From Halobacillus shinanisalinarum (GTDB lineage: Bacteria > Bacillota > Bacilli > Bacillales > Halobacillaceae), in contig NZ_CP095074.1 of the NCBI RefSeq assembly GCF_022919835.1, positions 4,380,001-4,444,000 of the forward strand: a stretch of DNA of 64,000 nucleotides, read 5' to 3'. The translations under genes were made by a program, and so were the position numbers. Below the pieces are notes generated by a model, which saw only the letters and a list, made by a program, of their open reading frames with translations, ran no database searches and was not told the DNA's origin. Shown here piece by piece: positions 56,726-64,000 of this stretch; the stretch's first letter is position 1; every line of letters starts with the position of its first letter.

Positions 56726-56754
56726 TTGATTTATTTAATGTGTCATATTAAAAT
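56726..56754 (+). promoter_or_regulatory. Promoter of SR1 RNA
   Basis: TTGATT (56726-56731) and TAAAAT (56749-56754) have a spacer of 17 bp. Transcription is expected near 56761. Confidence 0.65.
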
Positions 56755-56764
56755 AAAAGTACAT

Positions 56765-56778
56765 TGAAACCGATTACA
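56765..56778 (+). promoter_or_regulatory. CcpA-binding cre site in SR1
   Basis: TGAAACCGATTACA matches the cre consensus TGWAANCGNTNWCA at all 14 positions. It lies just after the transcription start, where bound CcpA would block SR1, fitting the known glucose repression of SR1. Confidence 0.75.
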
Positions 56779-56802
56779 ATAACAAAGGTGGGGGTGTACA
56801 GC

Positions 56803-56916
56803 ATGGGTACAATTGTTTGTCAAAACTGTCAAAAGGTTATCGAACACTTTGAAAATGAAAAAGTATCAACCCTTTACAGCAAATGTCCATCTTGCAACAA
56901 GTCGAAGAAAAAATAA
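56803..56916 (+). CDS. sr1P: GapA-binding peptide SR1P
   Basis: ATG 56803 follows GGTGGGGGTG. The 37-residue peptide begins MGTIVCQNCQKVIEHFENEK and has a second CxxC (CPSCNK), followed by a Lys-rich end. MGTIVCQxCxxxIxHFExEKVxTLY is the conserved SR1P pattern; four Cys may bind a metal. In B. subtilis SR1P binds glyceraldehyde-3-phosphate dehydrogenase A and promotes its interaction with RNase J1. The basic KKK tail replaces the HDHKEH tail of B. subtilis. Confidence 0.92.
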   Translation: MGTIVCQNCQKVIEHFENEKVSTLYSKCPSCNKSKKK

Positions 56917-56925
56917 ACGCAAAAG

Positions 56926-56957
56926 ATCCACTGCTCATTAAAGGGCAGTGGATTTTT
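56926..56957 (+). terminator. Terminator of SR1
   Basis: ATCCACTGC pairs with GCAGTGGAT over a 10-base loop, then TTTTT. Confidence 0.85.
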
Positions 56958-57043
56958 AATGATTACACGGTTTATGAAAGTACCATAAGGGTTCCCCATA
57001 GACCTCGCTTAGGCTCGTCTTATTCTGGTTCCTTGAACATTTC

Positions 57044-58513
57044 CTATCTAAAGGCACGATGTTCTTTTATAACATGTAGAGTTTTTAAAGAATCATCCTC
57101 TGGGCCTTGAACAGGTAAACCAGCCGCAACATTTTCACGAATATAGTCAATGTTCTCTGCCGTTATGATTTCACCAGGAATAAAGATTGGAATCCCTGGA
57201 GGATAAACCATGATGAATTCCGCACTGATCTTCCCTACTGATTCATTAAATGGAACAACTTCTGTTGCTGCATAAAAGGCATCACGCGGAGAAAGTGCAA
57301 GTGAAGGAATTTCAGGCACTTGAACCGTGATTTGTTTGTGAATAAGAGAAGGCTTGTTTTCCGAAACAAGTTCTTGTAACGCCTTTAACAGTAATTGTAC
57401 ATCTTGCTCGCGGTCTCCGGGAGTAATGATACACAAAATATTGTATAGATCCGATAGTTCGACCTCTATTTTATATCTTTCTCTAAGCCACACTTCTACA
57501 TCATATCCAGACAGACCGAGGCTTTTCACTGAAACGATCAGTTTGGTTGGATCGTAATCAAACGTGGCGTCACTACCTAGTAACTCATTTCCAGGGCAAT
57601 ATAGTGGTGCTAATTTGTTGATCTTACTTCTAGCGTAATCAGCTAGCATTAAAGAATGGTCAAGTAGCTCTCTCCCTTGAACTGCTAACTGCCTTCTTGC
57701 TGTATCCAGTGAGGCAAGTAAAAGATAAGAGGTAGAGGTTGTTGTTAACATCGAAAGAATAGCTTGGACCCGTTCGTGTGATACAAGACCCTCTTTTAAG
57801 TTTAAAACAGAACTTTGCGTGAGTGCCCCACCTAATTTATGGACGCTCGTTGCTGCTAAATCTGCACCAGCCTGCATAGCGGAAGCCGGGAGTCGTTCAT
57901 GGAAATGGATGTGTACCCCGTGAGCTTCATCAACAAGTACCGGCATATCAAATGTGTGGGCGATGTTTACGACTTGCTTAAGGTCCGCGGATACACCAAA
58001 GTATGTTGGGTTAATAACGAGTAATGCTTTGGCATCAGGATGTGCCTGACAGGCCTTTTGAACAGCCTCGGGTGTAATACCGTGTGAGATACCTAGTCGA
58101 TCATCAAGCTCGGGGTGAATGAAGATTGGCGTAGCCCCTGAAAAAATAATCGCTGATGTAACAGACTTATGGACATTTCTAGGTACAATAATTTTGTCAC
58201 CAGGCTGGCAGACACTCATAACCATAGTCATAATCGCTCCGGAAGTACCTTGTACCGAGAAAAAGGTATAATCCGCACCGAAGGCTTCCGCAGCCAGGTC
58301 CTGAGCGTGTTTGATCATTCCGTGAGGATGATGTAAGTCATCCAAAGGCTCAATATTTATTAAATCGATGGATAGCGCATTTTCACCGATAAATTCAGCG
58401 AATTCCCTATCCATTCCTTTTCCTTGTTTATGTCCGGGAATGTGAAATTGTGTGGGATTTTTTTCAGCATGTTGTTTTATTCCTGTGTATAAGGGGGTTT
58501 GGTTTTGATTCAT
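57044..58513 (-). CDS. speA: Arginine/lysine/ornithine decarboxylase SpeA
   Basis: SpeA decarboxylates arginine to agmatine, the first step of polyamine synthesis. The fold-type I PLP protein of 489 residues has PLP Lys226 in ATSVHKLGGALTQSS and Asp in LVDEAHGVH (Asp195 area). It also has TPLYTGIKQHAEKN with HIPGHKQG at the N-terminus, all marks of the B. subtilis-type, aspartate-aminotransferase-fold decarboxylases. ATG 58513 follows AGAGGTGAAC. SR1 and speA face each other as in B. subtilis. Lysine decarboxylase cannot be excluded from sequence alone. Confidence 0.92.
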   Translation of the reverse strand: MNQNQTPLYTGIKQHAEKNPTQFHIPGHKQGKGMDREFAEFIGENALSIDLINIEPLDDLHHPHGMIKHAQDLAAEAFGADYTFFSVQGTSGAIMTMVMSVCQPGDKIIVPRNVHKSVTSAIIFSGATPIFIHPELDDRLGISHGITPEAVQKACQAHPDAKALLVINPTYFGVSADLKQVVNIAHTFDMPVLVDEAHGVHIHFHERLPASAMQAGADLAATSVHKLGGALTQSSVLNLKEGLVSHERVQAILSMLTTTSTSYLLLASLDTARRQLAVQGRELLDHSLMLADYARSKINKLAPLYCPGNELLGSDATFDYDPTKLIVSVKSLGLSGYDVEVWLRERYKIEVELSDLYNILCIITPGDREQDVQLLLKALQELVSENKPSLIHKQITVQVPEIPSLALSPRDAFYAATEVVPFNESVGKISAEFIMVYPPGIPIFIPGEIITAENIDYIRENVAAGLPVQGPEDDSLKTLHVIKEHRAFR

Positions 58514-58623
58514 GAATGTTCACCTCTTCGTTAAGCGTGAGAGCAAATGAATTATAGCAGAGGATAGCATTTGTGGCTAGCCTTATTACTCAGTAAAAAA
58601 GGACGCGTGAGCGGAACTTTTTT

Positions 58624-58686
58624 ACTGGGCGCCGATAAAATCAGACTGGGCGCCGATAAAATCAGACTGGGCGCCGATAAAATCAG
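58624..58686 (+). repeat. Three tandem 21 bp repeats
   Basis: GGGCGCCGATAAAATC is the core of a 21 bp unit repeated exactly three times (58624-58644, 58645-58665, 58666-58686). The unit contains the palindrome GGCGCC. It precedes the nitronate monooxygenase gene and lies after speA on the opposite strand. Confidence 0.9.
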
Positions 58687-58747
58687 GGGGAAGTGTCTAG
58701 TAAGACAGTTTTGTTACATGGTAGTATTAGAGAAGGAGGGATGTATG

Positions 58748-59704
58748 ATGGAGTGGAAAAATCGTGTAACGGAAACGTTGGGGGTTACCTACCCTATTAT
58801 TCAGGGAGGGCTTGCGCACTTAGCTTATGCGGAATTAGCTGCAGCAGTTTCGAATGCCGGGGGACTTGGTCAAATTACAGCAATGAGTATGGATAATGCA
58901 GCAGAACTTCGTGGGGAAATACATAAACTTAGAAAAATGACAAAAAAGCCATTTGGTGTCAATTTCGCTATTGGTCAGCACGGGAGGCCTTTTGAGGAAA
59001 TGGTTCAGGCAGCAATAGATGAGGAAGTACCGGTTATATCAATTACAGGCGGGAATCCTAAACCTGTGATTGATATGGTGAGAGATAAACCGATTAAAGT
59101 ACTCGTATTAGTAGCGGCCAAAAGACAGGCTGAAAAAGCTGAAGAACTTGGGGCTGATGCTGTTATGGTGGTAGGCTATGAGGGTGGCGGCCATCTCGGC
59201 AGAGGAGACACTAGTACGTTAATTTTAACTCCGCAAGTCGTTGAGTCTGTATCGATTCCCGTCATTGCTTCAGGAGGTATTAGTGATGGCAAAGGACTGA
59301 TGGCTGCTTTAGCTTTAGGTGCTGAGGGGATTGAAATGGGGACGCGCTTTATTGCAACTAAGGAATGCAGTCATGCCAATGAAACATATAAACAGGCTCT
59401 CGTTAAATCCAATGAAGGCTCAACTGTTGTGATTAAGCGTTCACTCGGAACTCCAGCGCGTGCTTTGAAAAACCCATGGACAGATCAAATTCTCGAGTTA
59501 GAGAAAAGTCAACCTGGCTATGAGGTGCTAAAATCCTACATTAGTGGGGAAGCGAATAAGCGGTTTATTCATAGTGGCGAAGAAGATGGCTTTGCTTGGG
59601 CTGGTCAAGTTGCAGCTCGTATTAACGATGTTCCATCAGTAGCAGAATTAATGAATCGAATCATAACTGAATCGGAAACTATTCGGACAGCTTGGTCTAA
59701 ATAA
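58748..59704 (+). CDS. Nitronate monooxygenase family FMN enzyme
   Basis: The 318-residue TIM-barrel protein has the 2-nitropropane dioxygenase motifs: PIIQGGLAHLAYAELAAAV near 15, the QGG start, NFAIG at about 77, VVGYEGGGHLGR near 147 (Gly-rich, with catalytic His in GGHLG), IASGGISDGKG near 178 and GTRFIATKE for the FMN phosphate. It belongs with class II enoyl-reductase-like (FabK) members; FabK is the alternative reading. ATG 58748 follows AAGGAGGG; the frame reading through the 21 bp repeats (from 58571) is not credible as coding. Confidence 0.9.
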   Translation: MEWKNRVTETLGVTYPIIQGGLAHLAYAELAAAVSNAGGLGQITAMSMDNAAELRGEIHKLRKMTKKPFGVNFAIGQHGRPFEEMVQAAIDEEVPVISITGGNPKPVIDMVRDKPIKVLVLVAAKRQAEKAEELGADAVMVVGYEGGGHLGRGDTSTLILTPQVVESVSIPVIASGGISDGKGLMAALALGAEGIEMGTRFIATKECSHANETYKQALVKSNEGSTVVIKRSLGTPARALKNPWTDQILELEKSQPGYEVLKSYISGEANKRFIHSGEEDGFAWAGQVAARINDVPSVAELMNRIITESETIRTAWSK

Positions 59705-59719
59705 AAGGAGTGGAATACA

Positions 59720-59995
59720 GTGAGTTATAGTTATCCAATTGATGAGACTTACTGGTCAAAGGAAGAAATTATAGACGTGGTTAACTTTTACTCAATGGTA
59801 GAGCAGGCTTATGAGGCTAGTGTGAAACAGGATGAGTTATTGCTTGCCTACACGAGGTTTAAACAAATCGTTCCATCAAAAAGTGAAGAAAAGCAGCTTT
59901 GCGGTCAATTTGAAAAAGAATCAGGATATTCCTGTTACCGCACCGTTAAACAGGCCAGGTCAGCTGCTTCAGGTGAAAAAATTAACATGAAATAG
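59720..59995 (+). CDS. yktA: UPF0223 protein YktA
   Basis: The 91-residue protein has SYPIDETYWSKEEIIDVVNF, the UPF0223 start, and then FKQIVPSKSEEKQL and YRTVKQARS. It is helical, with no known function. GTG 59720 follows AAAGGAGTGG, 15 bp after the nitronate monooxygenase stop, so the two are co-transcribed. The order speA-yktA-yktB matches B. subtilis. Confidence 0.92.
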   Translation: MSYSYPIDETYWSKEEIIDVVNFYSMVEQAYEASVKQDELLLAYTRFKQIVPSKSEEKQLCGQFEKESGYSCYRTVKQARSAASGEKINMK

Positions 59996-59997
59996 CA

Positions 59998-60037
59998 AAA
60001 TCCCCGAGGTGTACTTATCAGTACCTCGGGGATTTAT
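59998..60037. terminator. Terminator between yktA and yktB
   Basis: AAATCCCCGAGGT pairs perfectly with ACCTCGGGGATTT. It sits at the 3' ends of both genes. Confidence 0.85.
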
Positions 60038-60670
60038 TTAAACAGACTTAGCGTAACGATAGAGTGGCTCTAAAGTTTGAAAAGTTTCCCGGCATAACTC
60101 TAAAAAGGAATCAGGATCCTTTAAGCGTTCATCGTCTCTGTTTAAGTTTATACCACAAAGAATTTCAGCTTTTTTAACATTCTGCAGCCGTTCAAACATT
60201 TCGTCAAATGATTGATCGGATATTTCCTCTTGAATGAATGCCTCTGGCTTCGTGTGATCAATCGACCAAACGAAGTGATCCGGGATCATTGAACGAATTT
60301 CTTTCTTGTTTTTTAACAATGTTTGCGCAAACGATTCTTTTATTGGACTTTCATAAATAACGGCAAACCAAATAAAGACATGGCTTTCCCATAATCCTAT
60401 TTGGAAATGGGGCAGTTTCTTATACCCACGTTTACTTGAAGCTAATGCAGCCCATGTATCATTTGGAGGATTGGTTGTCCTTCTTGCATGCTTTGCAACG
60501 TGAACGAACATTTCATCTCCTGTCATTGCGGTAAGGTCAGGGGCTAGCTCACAAGCAATGGCATCTAACTTAGGGGAGAGTTGTTCTCTTAACGCCTCCA
60601 TCCTTGCTTCAAGACCTGATATAGCAAACACATCAAAGTCTCCTTGTGTAAATCCTGTAAAATCACTCAT
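60038..60670 (-). CDS. yktB: DUF1054 protein YktB
   Basis: The 210-residue protein starts [19 protein letters not shown] and has [28 protein letters not shown], the DUF1054 pattern (UPF0637). B. subtilis YktB has the same length and position. No enzyme motif is recognised. ATG 60670 follows GAGGAGTGAGAAC. It is convergent with yktA, with a shared terminator. Confidence 0.92.
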   Translation of the reverse strand: MSDFTGFTQGDFDVFAISGLEARMEALREQLSPKLDAIACELAPDLTAMTGDEMFVHVAKHARRTTNPPNDTWAALASSKRGYKKLPHFQIGLWESHVFIWFAVIYESPIKESFAQTLLKNKKEIRSMIPDHFVWSIDHTKPEAFIQEEISDQSFDEMFERLQNVKKAEILCGINLNRDDERLKDPDSFLELCRETFQTLEPLYRYAKSV

Positions 60671-60836
60671 GTTCTCACTCCTCTATTTTCTAATGAAAGT
60701 TTATCATAATGGGCAGTGATCTCTAAGTAATGTGTTCAGTTGGTTTGGATTATATGAAAATGGGTTATTAATTAAGTAAACTTTAGAGGGTTTTGGACAT
60801 ATATATAAATAAGGATTTGAAGGGGAGGAAAGGGCA

Positions 60837-61025
60837 GTGAAACATGTAATGGAAACGTTGCGTAAAAGAGAAGCTGAAGAAAGGCTCCCAGTCATCCGTC
60901 TTGAGATTGATTATGAATTAGTCACACTGCATGATGCAATACTGGCTCAAGATAAGGAGCAGATAAAGGCAAGTAAAGTTCGGCTAACCGAACTTCGAAA
61001 ACAACTAAATGAATGGTCATCTTAG
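60837..61025 (+). CDS. ykzI: YkzI-family small protein
   Basis: GTG 60837 follows GGGAGGAAAGG. The 62-residue helical, charged protein (METLRKREAEERLPVIRLEI ... LTELRKQLNEW) is mostly coiled coil. The position between yktB and yktC is that of B. subtilis ykzI. No function is known. A terminator follows at 61026-61057. Confidence 0.8.
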   Translation: MKHVMETLRKREAEERLPVIRLEIDYELVTLHDAILAQDKEQIKASKVRLTELRKQLNEWSS

Positions 61026-61057
61026 AAAAGAGCAACGGAGCGGTTGCTCTTTTTTTG
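61026..61057 (+). terminator. Terminator of ykzI
   Basis: AAAAGAGCAAC pairs with GTTGCTCTTTT, then TTTT. Confidence 0.85.
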
Positions 61058-61160
61058 GCTTCTTCAACTGAATTCACTTCATATTTTTGTTAATTATGTG
61101 CAGTCCCTGAATCGATCTGGTACGATATAGGAATACTACCGATTGAAGGAGCTTTCCACC

Positions 61161-61970
61161 ATGGATAAAATTCAAAGAGACCAACTATATACACAGGCTA
61201 GGGAATGGGTTCTGGAAGCAGGTCAGCGAATTAGAAGTAAAATAGATGATCCGAGAACAATTGAAACGAAATCCAATGCGAACGACTTAGTCACAGAGAT
61301 GGACCAGGAAACAGAACAATTTTTTGCCGAGAGAATTAGAGAAACATATGAGGACCATCTCGTTTTCGGTGAAGAGGGTTTTGGTGATGAAATTAAGAGT
61401 CTTGATGGAACCATATGGATTATTGATCCTATAGATGGGACAATGAATTTCGTTCATCAAAAGAGGAATTTTGCTATTTCAGTTGGAATATATCAGGACG
61501 GAATTGGCGAAATCGGCATTATTTATAATGTGATGGAGGATACAATCTATACCGCTAAAAGAGGCGAGGGAGCTTACAAAAATAATCGTCAGCTGGCTCA
61601 GCTTCCTGAGGAAAGTCTGTTAAAACAAGCTATATTTGCTTTAAATACGACATGGATGCTTCCTGAGAACCCTTACGTCTCACATCAAGGTATTCATGAA
61701 CTTGTTAAAACGTTAAGAAGCACACGTACTTACGGTTCAGCGGCTTTAGAATTCGCCTTTGTTGCTGAAGGGGTTATAGATGGCTATTTGACGATGACCT
61801 TGATGCCATGGGATATTGCAGCGGGAATGGTTATTCTTAAAGAAGTAGGAGGCACAGTCACAACTGCGGATGGTCAAGAAGTAGACATGCTCAACAAGAC
61901 AACGATATTAGCGTGTCATCCTATGCTTCACGAAGAAGTGCTTGAAACCTTTGTCGATTTGAAGGAATAA
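61161..61970 (+). CDS. suhB: Inositol-1-monophosphatase YktC
   Basis: This is a metal-dependent phosphatase of the IMPase/FBPase family, 269 residues. It shows VTEMDQETEQFF (Asp ligand) near 46, EEGFG (Glu ligand) near 70, and IIDPIDGTMNFVHQ (Asp-x-Asp-Gly, motif A). The later motif WDIAAGMVILKEVGG near 215 contains the last Asp. It hydrolyses inositol phosphates or related sugars. ATG 61161 follows AAGGAG; a TTG at 61143 is less suitable. Order yktB-ykzI-yktC matches B. subtilis. Confidence 0.93.
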   Translation: MDKIQRDQLYTQAREWVLEAGQRIRSKIDDPRTIETKSNANDLVTEMDQETEQFFAERIRETYEDHLVFGEEGFGDEIKSLDGTIWIIDPIDGTMNFVHQKRNFAISVGIYQDGIGEIGIIYNVMEDTIYTAKRGEGAYKNNRQLAQLPEESLLKQAIFALNTTWMLPENPYVSHQGIHELVKTLRSTRTYGSAALEFAFVAEGVIDGYLTMTLMPWDIAAGMVILKEVGGTVTTADGQEVDMLNKTTILACHPMLHEEVLETFVDLKE

Positions 61971-61971
61971 G

Positions 61972-61999
61972 AAAGCTGCCCGTTAGAGGCAGCTTTTCC
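61972..61999 (+). terminator. Terminator of yktC
   Basis: AAAGCTGCC pairs with GGCAGCTTT over a 7-base loop. It also lies at the end of ylaF. Confidence 0.75.
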
Positions 62000-62175
62000 T
62001 ATGCGTTTTGTTGTTTTCTTTTTTTTGCTAGACCGAAGCCCATAATGGCAAAGCCTGCAATTAAAAGTAAACCGGCAAGCCAGAAGGTCTGCTGGCCAAG
62101 TGCGAAGCCGACAAATGAAAAAGATAAAATTACGCAAATGGCAAGTAAAAACATATTCCAATTAAAATTGTCCAA
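61999..62175 (-). CDS. ylaF: YlaF-like (DUF5325) membrane protein
   Basis: The 58-residue protein has two helices (FLLAICVILSFSFVGFALG and WLAGLLLIAGFAIMGFGL) and a basic end (KKRKQQN). This is the YlaF/DUF5325 layout. TTG 62175 follows GGGGTGA; a GTG at 62184 is possible. It is convergent with yktC and divergent from ylaH, as in B. subtilis, but typA, normally between ylaF and ylaH, is replaced here by a MITE-like copy. Confidence 0.8.
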   Translation of the reverse strand: MDNFNWNMFLLAICVILSFSFVGFALGQQTFWLAGLLLIAGFAIMGFGLAKKRKQQNA

Positions 62176-62199
62176 AAGGTTCACCCCATTCTCTACTAG

Positions 62200-62412
62200 A
62201 GGATGTTCAAAAAGTCACTAAATGATCAACGGCGAATTTCTTCGTTGCTTGTTTTTTCTGATCCTCACGTAGGGAAAGATATACGCTGTGGTTCTCAAAA
62301 CAATTGCGCCTTGAACTTCTTGCGACGCACAGGGAACGTGCTTGTGTCGACGTTGTCACCGGATGTGACGATCTTCGTCTACGTTCTCATTCGTCAACTT
62401 TTTGAACGCACA
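62200..62412. mobile_element. MITE-like element, copy 3, in the ylaF-ylaH gap
   Basis: The ends GGATGTTCAAAAAGTCAC and ACTTTTTGAACGCACAC are inverted. Inside, GGCGAATTTCTTCG and CACGTAGG are the reverse complement of the blocks at 26084. CTACTAG flanks both sides (62193-62199 and 62413-62419), a 7 bp target duplication. ORF-like frames on it are artefacts. Confidence 0.75.
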
Positions 62413-62543
62413 CTACTAGTATAATCGATAACAGCTGGTTTTGAAAATGGGGAACGGAAGATACATAATCAAATACTAGTGGCATTGAATTCTATGATTT
62501 AGTATGATGAATAAGGAAGAGAAAGATGGTAAGGGGGATCCTT

Positions 62544-62915
62544 ATGACAGATATGTCTACATTAGCTGTGCCTGCAGATTTATGGCCAATTGCTGATTTC
62601 TTTTTTAGAGGACTTGGAAGTGAAATAAATATGAATAACGAAGCGGAAGTTGCGGCATTGTTTCGTTCGTTTTTTCTATTATATTTAACCACAGTTATTC
62701 TTGCGATTATTACGTTTAAGCTTGGTTTTGCTAAGAAGCTGCCGATTGCTAAGGCGGCTGTTGTTTACGCCGTACTTGTTATAGGTACATTTATACTTAC
62801 GCTAATTTTGGGTTTAAATTTACCGATCGCTGAAAGTTTACTTGTAGCTGCATTAATATTGGCAGTCTATCGTGTTCGTCTTCACAAAGAACGGGAAGGT
62901 CGTCAAGAAAGTTAA
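62544..62915 (+). CDS. ylaH: YlaH-like membrane protein
   Basis: The 123-residue protein has an N-terminal cytoplasmic or periplasmic part (MTDMSTLAVPADLWPIADFF), then three helices (SFFLLYLTTVILAIITFKLG, IAKAAVVYAVLVIGTFILTL, IAESLLVAALILAVYRV), and the basic end HKEREGRQ. This is the YlaH family, of unknown function. ATG 62544 follows AAGGGGGATC. It is followed by ylaI on the opposite strand, as in B. subtilis. Confidence 0.9.
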   Translation: MTDMSTLAVPADLWPIADFFFRGLGSEINMNNEAEVAALFRSFFLLYLTTVILAIITFKLGFAKKLPIAKAAVVYAVLVIGTFILTLILGLNLPIAESLLVAALILAVYRVRLHKEREGRQES

Positions 62916-62924
62916 CGATATATG

Positions 62925-62957
62925 AAAAGCCCTGACACGAGGATCAGGGCTTTTTTA
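62925..62957. terminator. Terminator between ylaH and ylaI
   Basis: AAAAGCCCTGA pairs with TCAGGGCTTTT over an 8-base loop, followed by TTT. Confidence 0.85.
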
Positions 62958-62966
62958 ATGTGTATT

Positions 62967-63170
62967 TTATGATAAATGTTTTTCGCGTTTTCTTTCCCGG
63001 TTAAAACGGAAATGGCCTGTGTTTAGCCGTTTTTTAGTGTTTTCGCCAATGCGATCATGACAGGATGGACACATGTACGTGTGGATCCTGCGGTTTCTTA
63101 ATCTTTTCGCTTGTAAACAATAGCTGTCTATTTTTTCAATTCTGTCGCACAGCACGCACTTTACACGCAT
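62967..63170 (-). CDS. ylaI: YlaI-family zinc-ribbon-like protein
   Basis: The 67-residue protein has two CxxC pairs (VKCVLCDRIE near 5, MCPSCHDRI near 35) that could bind one zinc ion, and a basic tail (FNRERKREK). This is the DUF2197/YlaI pattern. ATG 63170 follows GAGGTGATT; the longer frame to 63209 begins without a site. Function unknown. Confidence 0.88.
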   Translation of the reverse strand: MRVKCVLCDRIEKIDSYCLQAKRLRNRRIHTYMCPSCHDRIGENTKKRLNTGHFRFNRERKREKHLS

Positions 63171-63303
63171 AGTAATCACCTCTACCTTTTCATGGTTATA
63201 TGATAACATGTTTAGAGAAAGTACGCATTTTCTACTTTGATTTATGTTTTAAATAAAATAATTGGGGAACATAAGTGCTAGAAGAAAAGAAAGGGTGATC
63301 TTT

Positions 63304-63597
63304 TTGAGAAAGCGTTGGATTTTTACCGCAGTAGGTGCAGCAGCAGGAGGAACTTTAGCCTATTTCATGAAAGATGAAGACAACCGTAAGCGTGTGACAG
63401 ATAAGGCTAAGTCACTTCAAGCAAACTTGACGCAAGATGATGAACAAGGCGATATGCCAATTGAAGAGGCTGGCCAGCAAGAAGTTTCAAATCCGGAAAA
63501 CTCAAAAATGGTTTCCGAGGGGTCACAGTTTGGTGTCCAATATTACAATGAACTAACTGAAAAAGAACGGGAAATTCTAGAAAAAAGTAACAGCTAA
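63304..63597 (+). CDS. YtxH-like small membrane-anchored protein
   Basis: TTG 63304 follows AAGGGTGATC. The 97-residue product has a short anchor (WIFTAVGAAAGGTLAYFM) and an acidic, helical tail (VSEGSQFGVQYYNELTEKER). The layout is YtxH-like, but no family match is certain. The stop codon lies inside a perfect terminator. It lies in the ylaI-ylaJ interval and is absent there in B. subtilis as I recall. Confidence 0.65.
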   Translation: MRKRWIFTAVGAAAGGTLAYFMKDEDNRKRVTDKAKSLQANLTQDDEQGDMPIEEAGQQEVSNPENSKMVSEGSQFGVQYYNELTEKEREILEKSNS

Positions 63598-63621
63598 ATC
63601 CTTAAGGATTTAGCTGTTTTT
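63589..63621 (+). terminator. Perfect 15 bp palindromic terminator
   Basis: AACAGCTAAATCCTT is followed without a loop by its complement and TTTTT. It contains the TAA of the upstream gene. Confidence 0.85.
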
Positions 63622-63648
63622 CACTAAACATTTAATGGTACAACGATC

Positions 63649-64000
63649 TTAATTTTCCTTGGATTGCTTTTCTTCAATCTGTTCTAGTTTTTCTTTTTCT
63701 TCTTTAGGAATAGTCTGCTTGTTTGCGTCAGGCGGTGCAGGTTGATCTTCGATGGGAGCTTCTGGCATATAACGACCAACAATATGACTAAGTTCCTCTG
63801 TGATAGCTCTTATAGGATGTCCTTCCGCCGCTTTTTCTCCAATTCCGCGGAGACGTTCTACACCATCTGCATCTGCAATGACAACGGCTTCCTTGCCATA
63901 AGGATCATGCTTTAGAGCTTCAGCCACCGAGAACTTAATGACACCAACTCGAGATCTATCCAAGTCTTTATCTACATCAATCCCGACGGCCACGTAAGAT
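63649..64000 (-). CDS. ylaJ: YlaJ (YhcN/YlaJ sporulation lipoprotein), N-terminal part outside the window
   Basis: The frame runs to the edge (SYVAVGIDVDKDLDR...) and the first in-frame GTG (63993) is internal. The conserved YhcN/YlaJ segment SVAEALKHDPYGKEAVVIADAD and the Pro/Glu/Lys-rich tail are seen, but the lipoprotein signal is beyond base 64000. These proteins are made in the forespore and affect germination or cortex. Position after ylaI is that of B. subtilis. Confidence 0.88.
   Translation of the reverse strand, partial: SYVAVGIDVDKDLDRSRVGVIKFSVAEALKHDPYGKEAVVIADADGVERLRGIGEKAAEGHPIRAITEELSHIVGRYMPEAPIEDQPAPPDANKQTIPKEEKEKLEQIEEKQSKEN

Larger units (their letters stand above)
56761..56957 (+). 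ncRNA. sr1: SR1 dual-function regulatory RNA
   Basis: From the expected start to the terminator is about 197 bases; B. subtilis SR1 is about 205. The RNA carries the SR1P ORF and a terminal hairpin. In B. subtilis SR1 base-pairs with ahrC mRNA (arginine catabolism) and encodes SR1P, which binds GapA and stimulates RNase J1 activity. rnjA is also in this window. The location upstream of the convergent speA gene is conserved. Confidence 0.8.

Noticed and set aside
58571..58747. N-terminal extension of the nitronate monooxygenase with LGADKIR repeats
   Set aside because: The family starts at the MEWKNRVTETLG region and AAGGAGGG precedes ATG 58748; the extension runs through a tandem repeat.
62203..62424. 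73-codon ORF on the plus strand over the MITE-like copy
   Set aside because: Frame created by the repeat itself; no start signal.

Overview
The window reads as chromosomal DNA from a low-GC, endospore-forming Gram-positive bacterium of the family Bacillaceae. Three things support this. Ribosome binding sites are strong (GGAGG type) and GTG/TTG starts are frequent. There are sporulation-linked genes (Spo0E-type phosphatase, YjcZ, YlaJ, YrzI-like peptides). Long blocks also keep the gene order I know from Bacillus subtilis. A glycine betaine transporter, two Ktr potassium genes and the repeat families would fit a moderately halophilic genus such as Halobacillus or a relative, but the genus is inference. 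I see no rRNA, tRNA, CRISPR array or prophage.

Layout. 1-8600 is accessory and partly decayed: the 3' end of corA, small membrane peptides, an IS110-type transposase remnant, a PAP2/haloperoxidase-like enzyme, a frameshifted NTF2-like gene, redox and HD-domain genes, an HPr-like protein without its histidine, and a small-peptide locus with YrzI-like proteins and tandem terminators (7839-8585). 8650-17360 holds a disulfide-reductase-like flavoprotein, moeA-moaA, a ywpF-like gene, ktrD, small spore or membrane proteins, a DUF1659-DUF2922-YvrJ set, signal peptidase I and a Spo0E-like gene.

17387-33197 follows B. subtilis patA-cheV-ykyB ... ykuE-ykuF ... ykuL ... ykuQRSTUV, with insertions (FbpB-like peptide, patatin, AlkD, Sco, MFS exporter, hemolysin III) and with decay of ykuF and ykuL. 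33477-39816 carries a heterodimeric ABC exporter (yknUV type) and cydAB with a Rex-type operator.

39945-63993 follows ktrC ... rnjA-rpoY-ykrA-defB-ykyA-pdhABCD ... SR1-speA-yktA-yktB-ykzI-yktC-ylaF ... ylaH-ylaI ... ylaJ. It covers potassium uptake, pyruvate metabolism (pyruvate oxidase and the whole pyruvate dehydrogenase complex), RNA decay, protein maturation, osmoprotection and polyamine synthesis. The dual-function RNA SR1 keeps its peptide, promoter, terminator and an exact match to the CcpA cre consensus.

Three copies plus one end fragment of a roughly 210 bp inverted-repeat element (MITE-like) lie between genes. One copy sits exactly where typA/bipA is found in B. subtilis. A second, structured repeat family is seen at 45826-46130 and, degraded, at 25250-25400. 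Most genes end at clear intrinsic terminators, which are listed individually.
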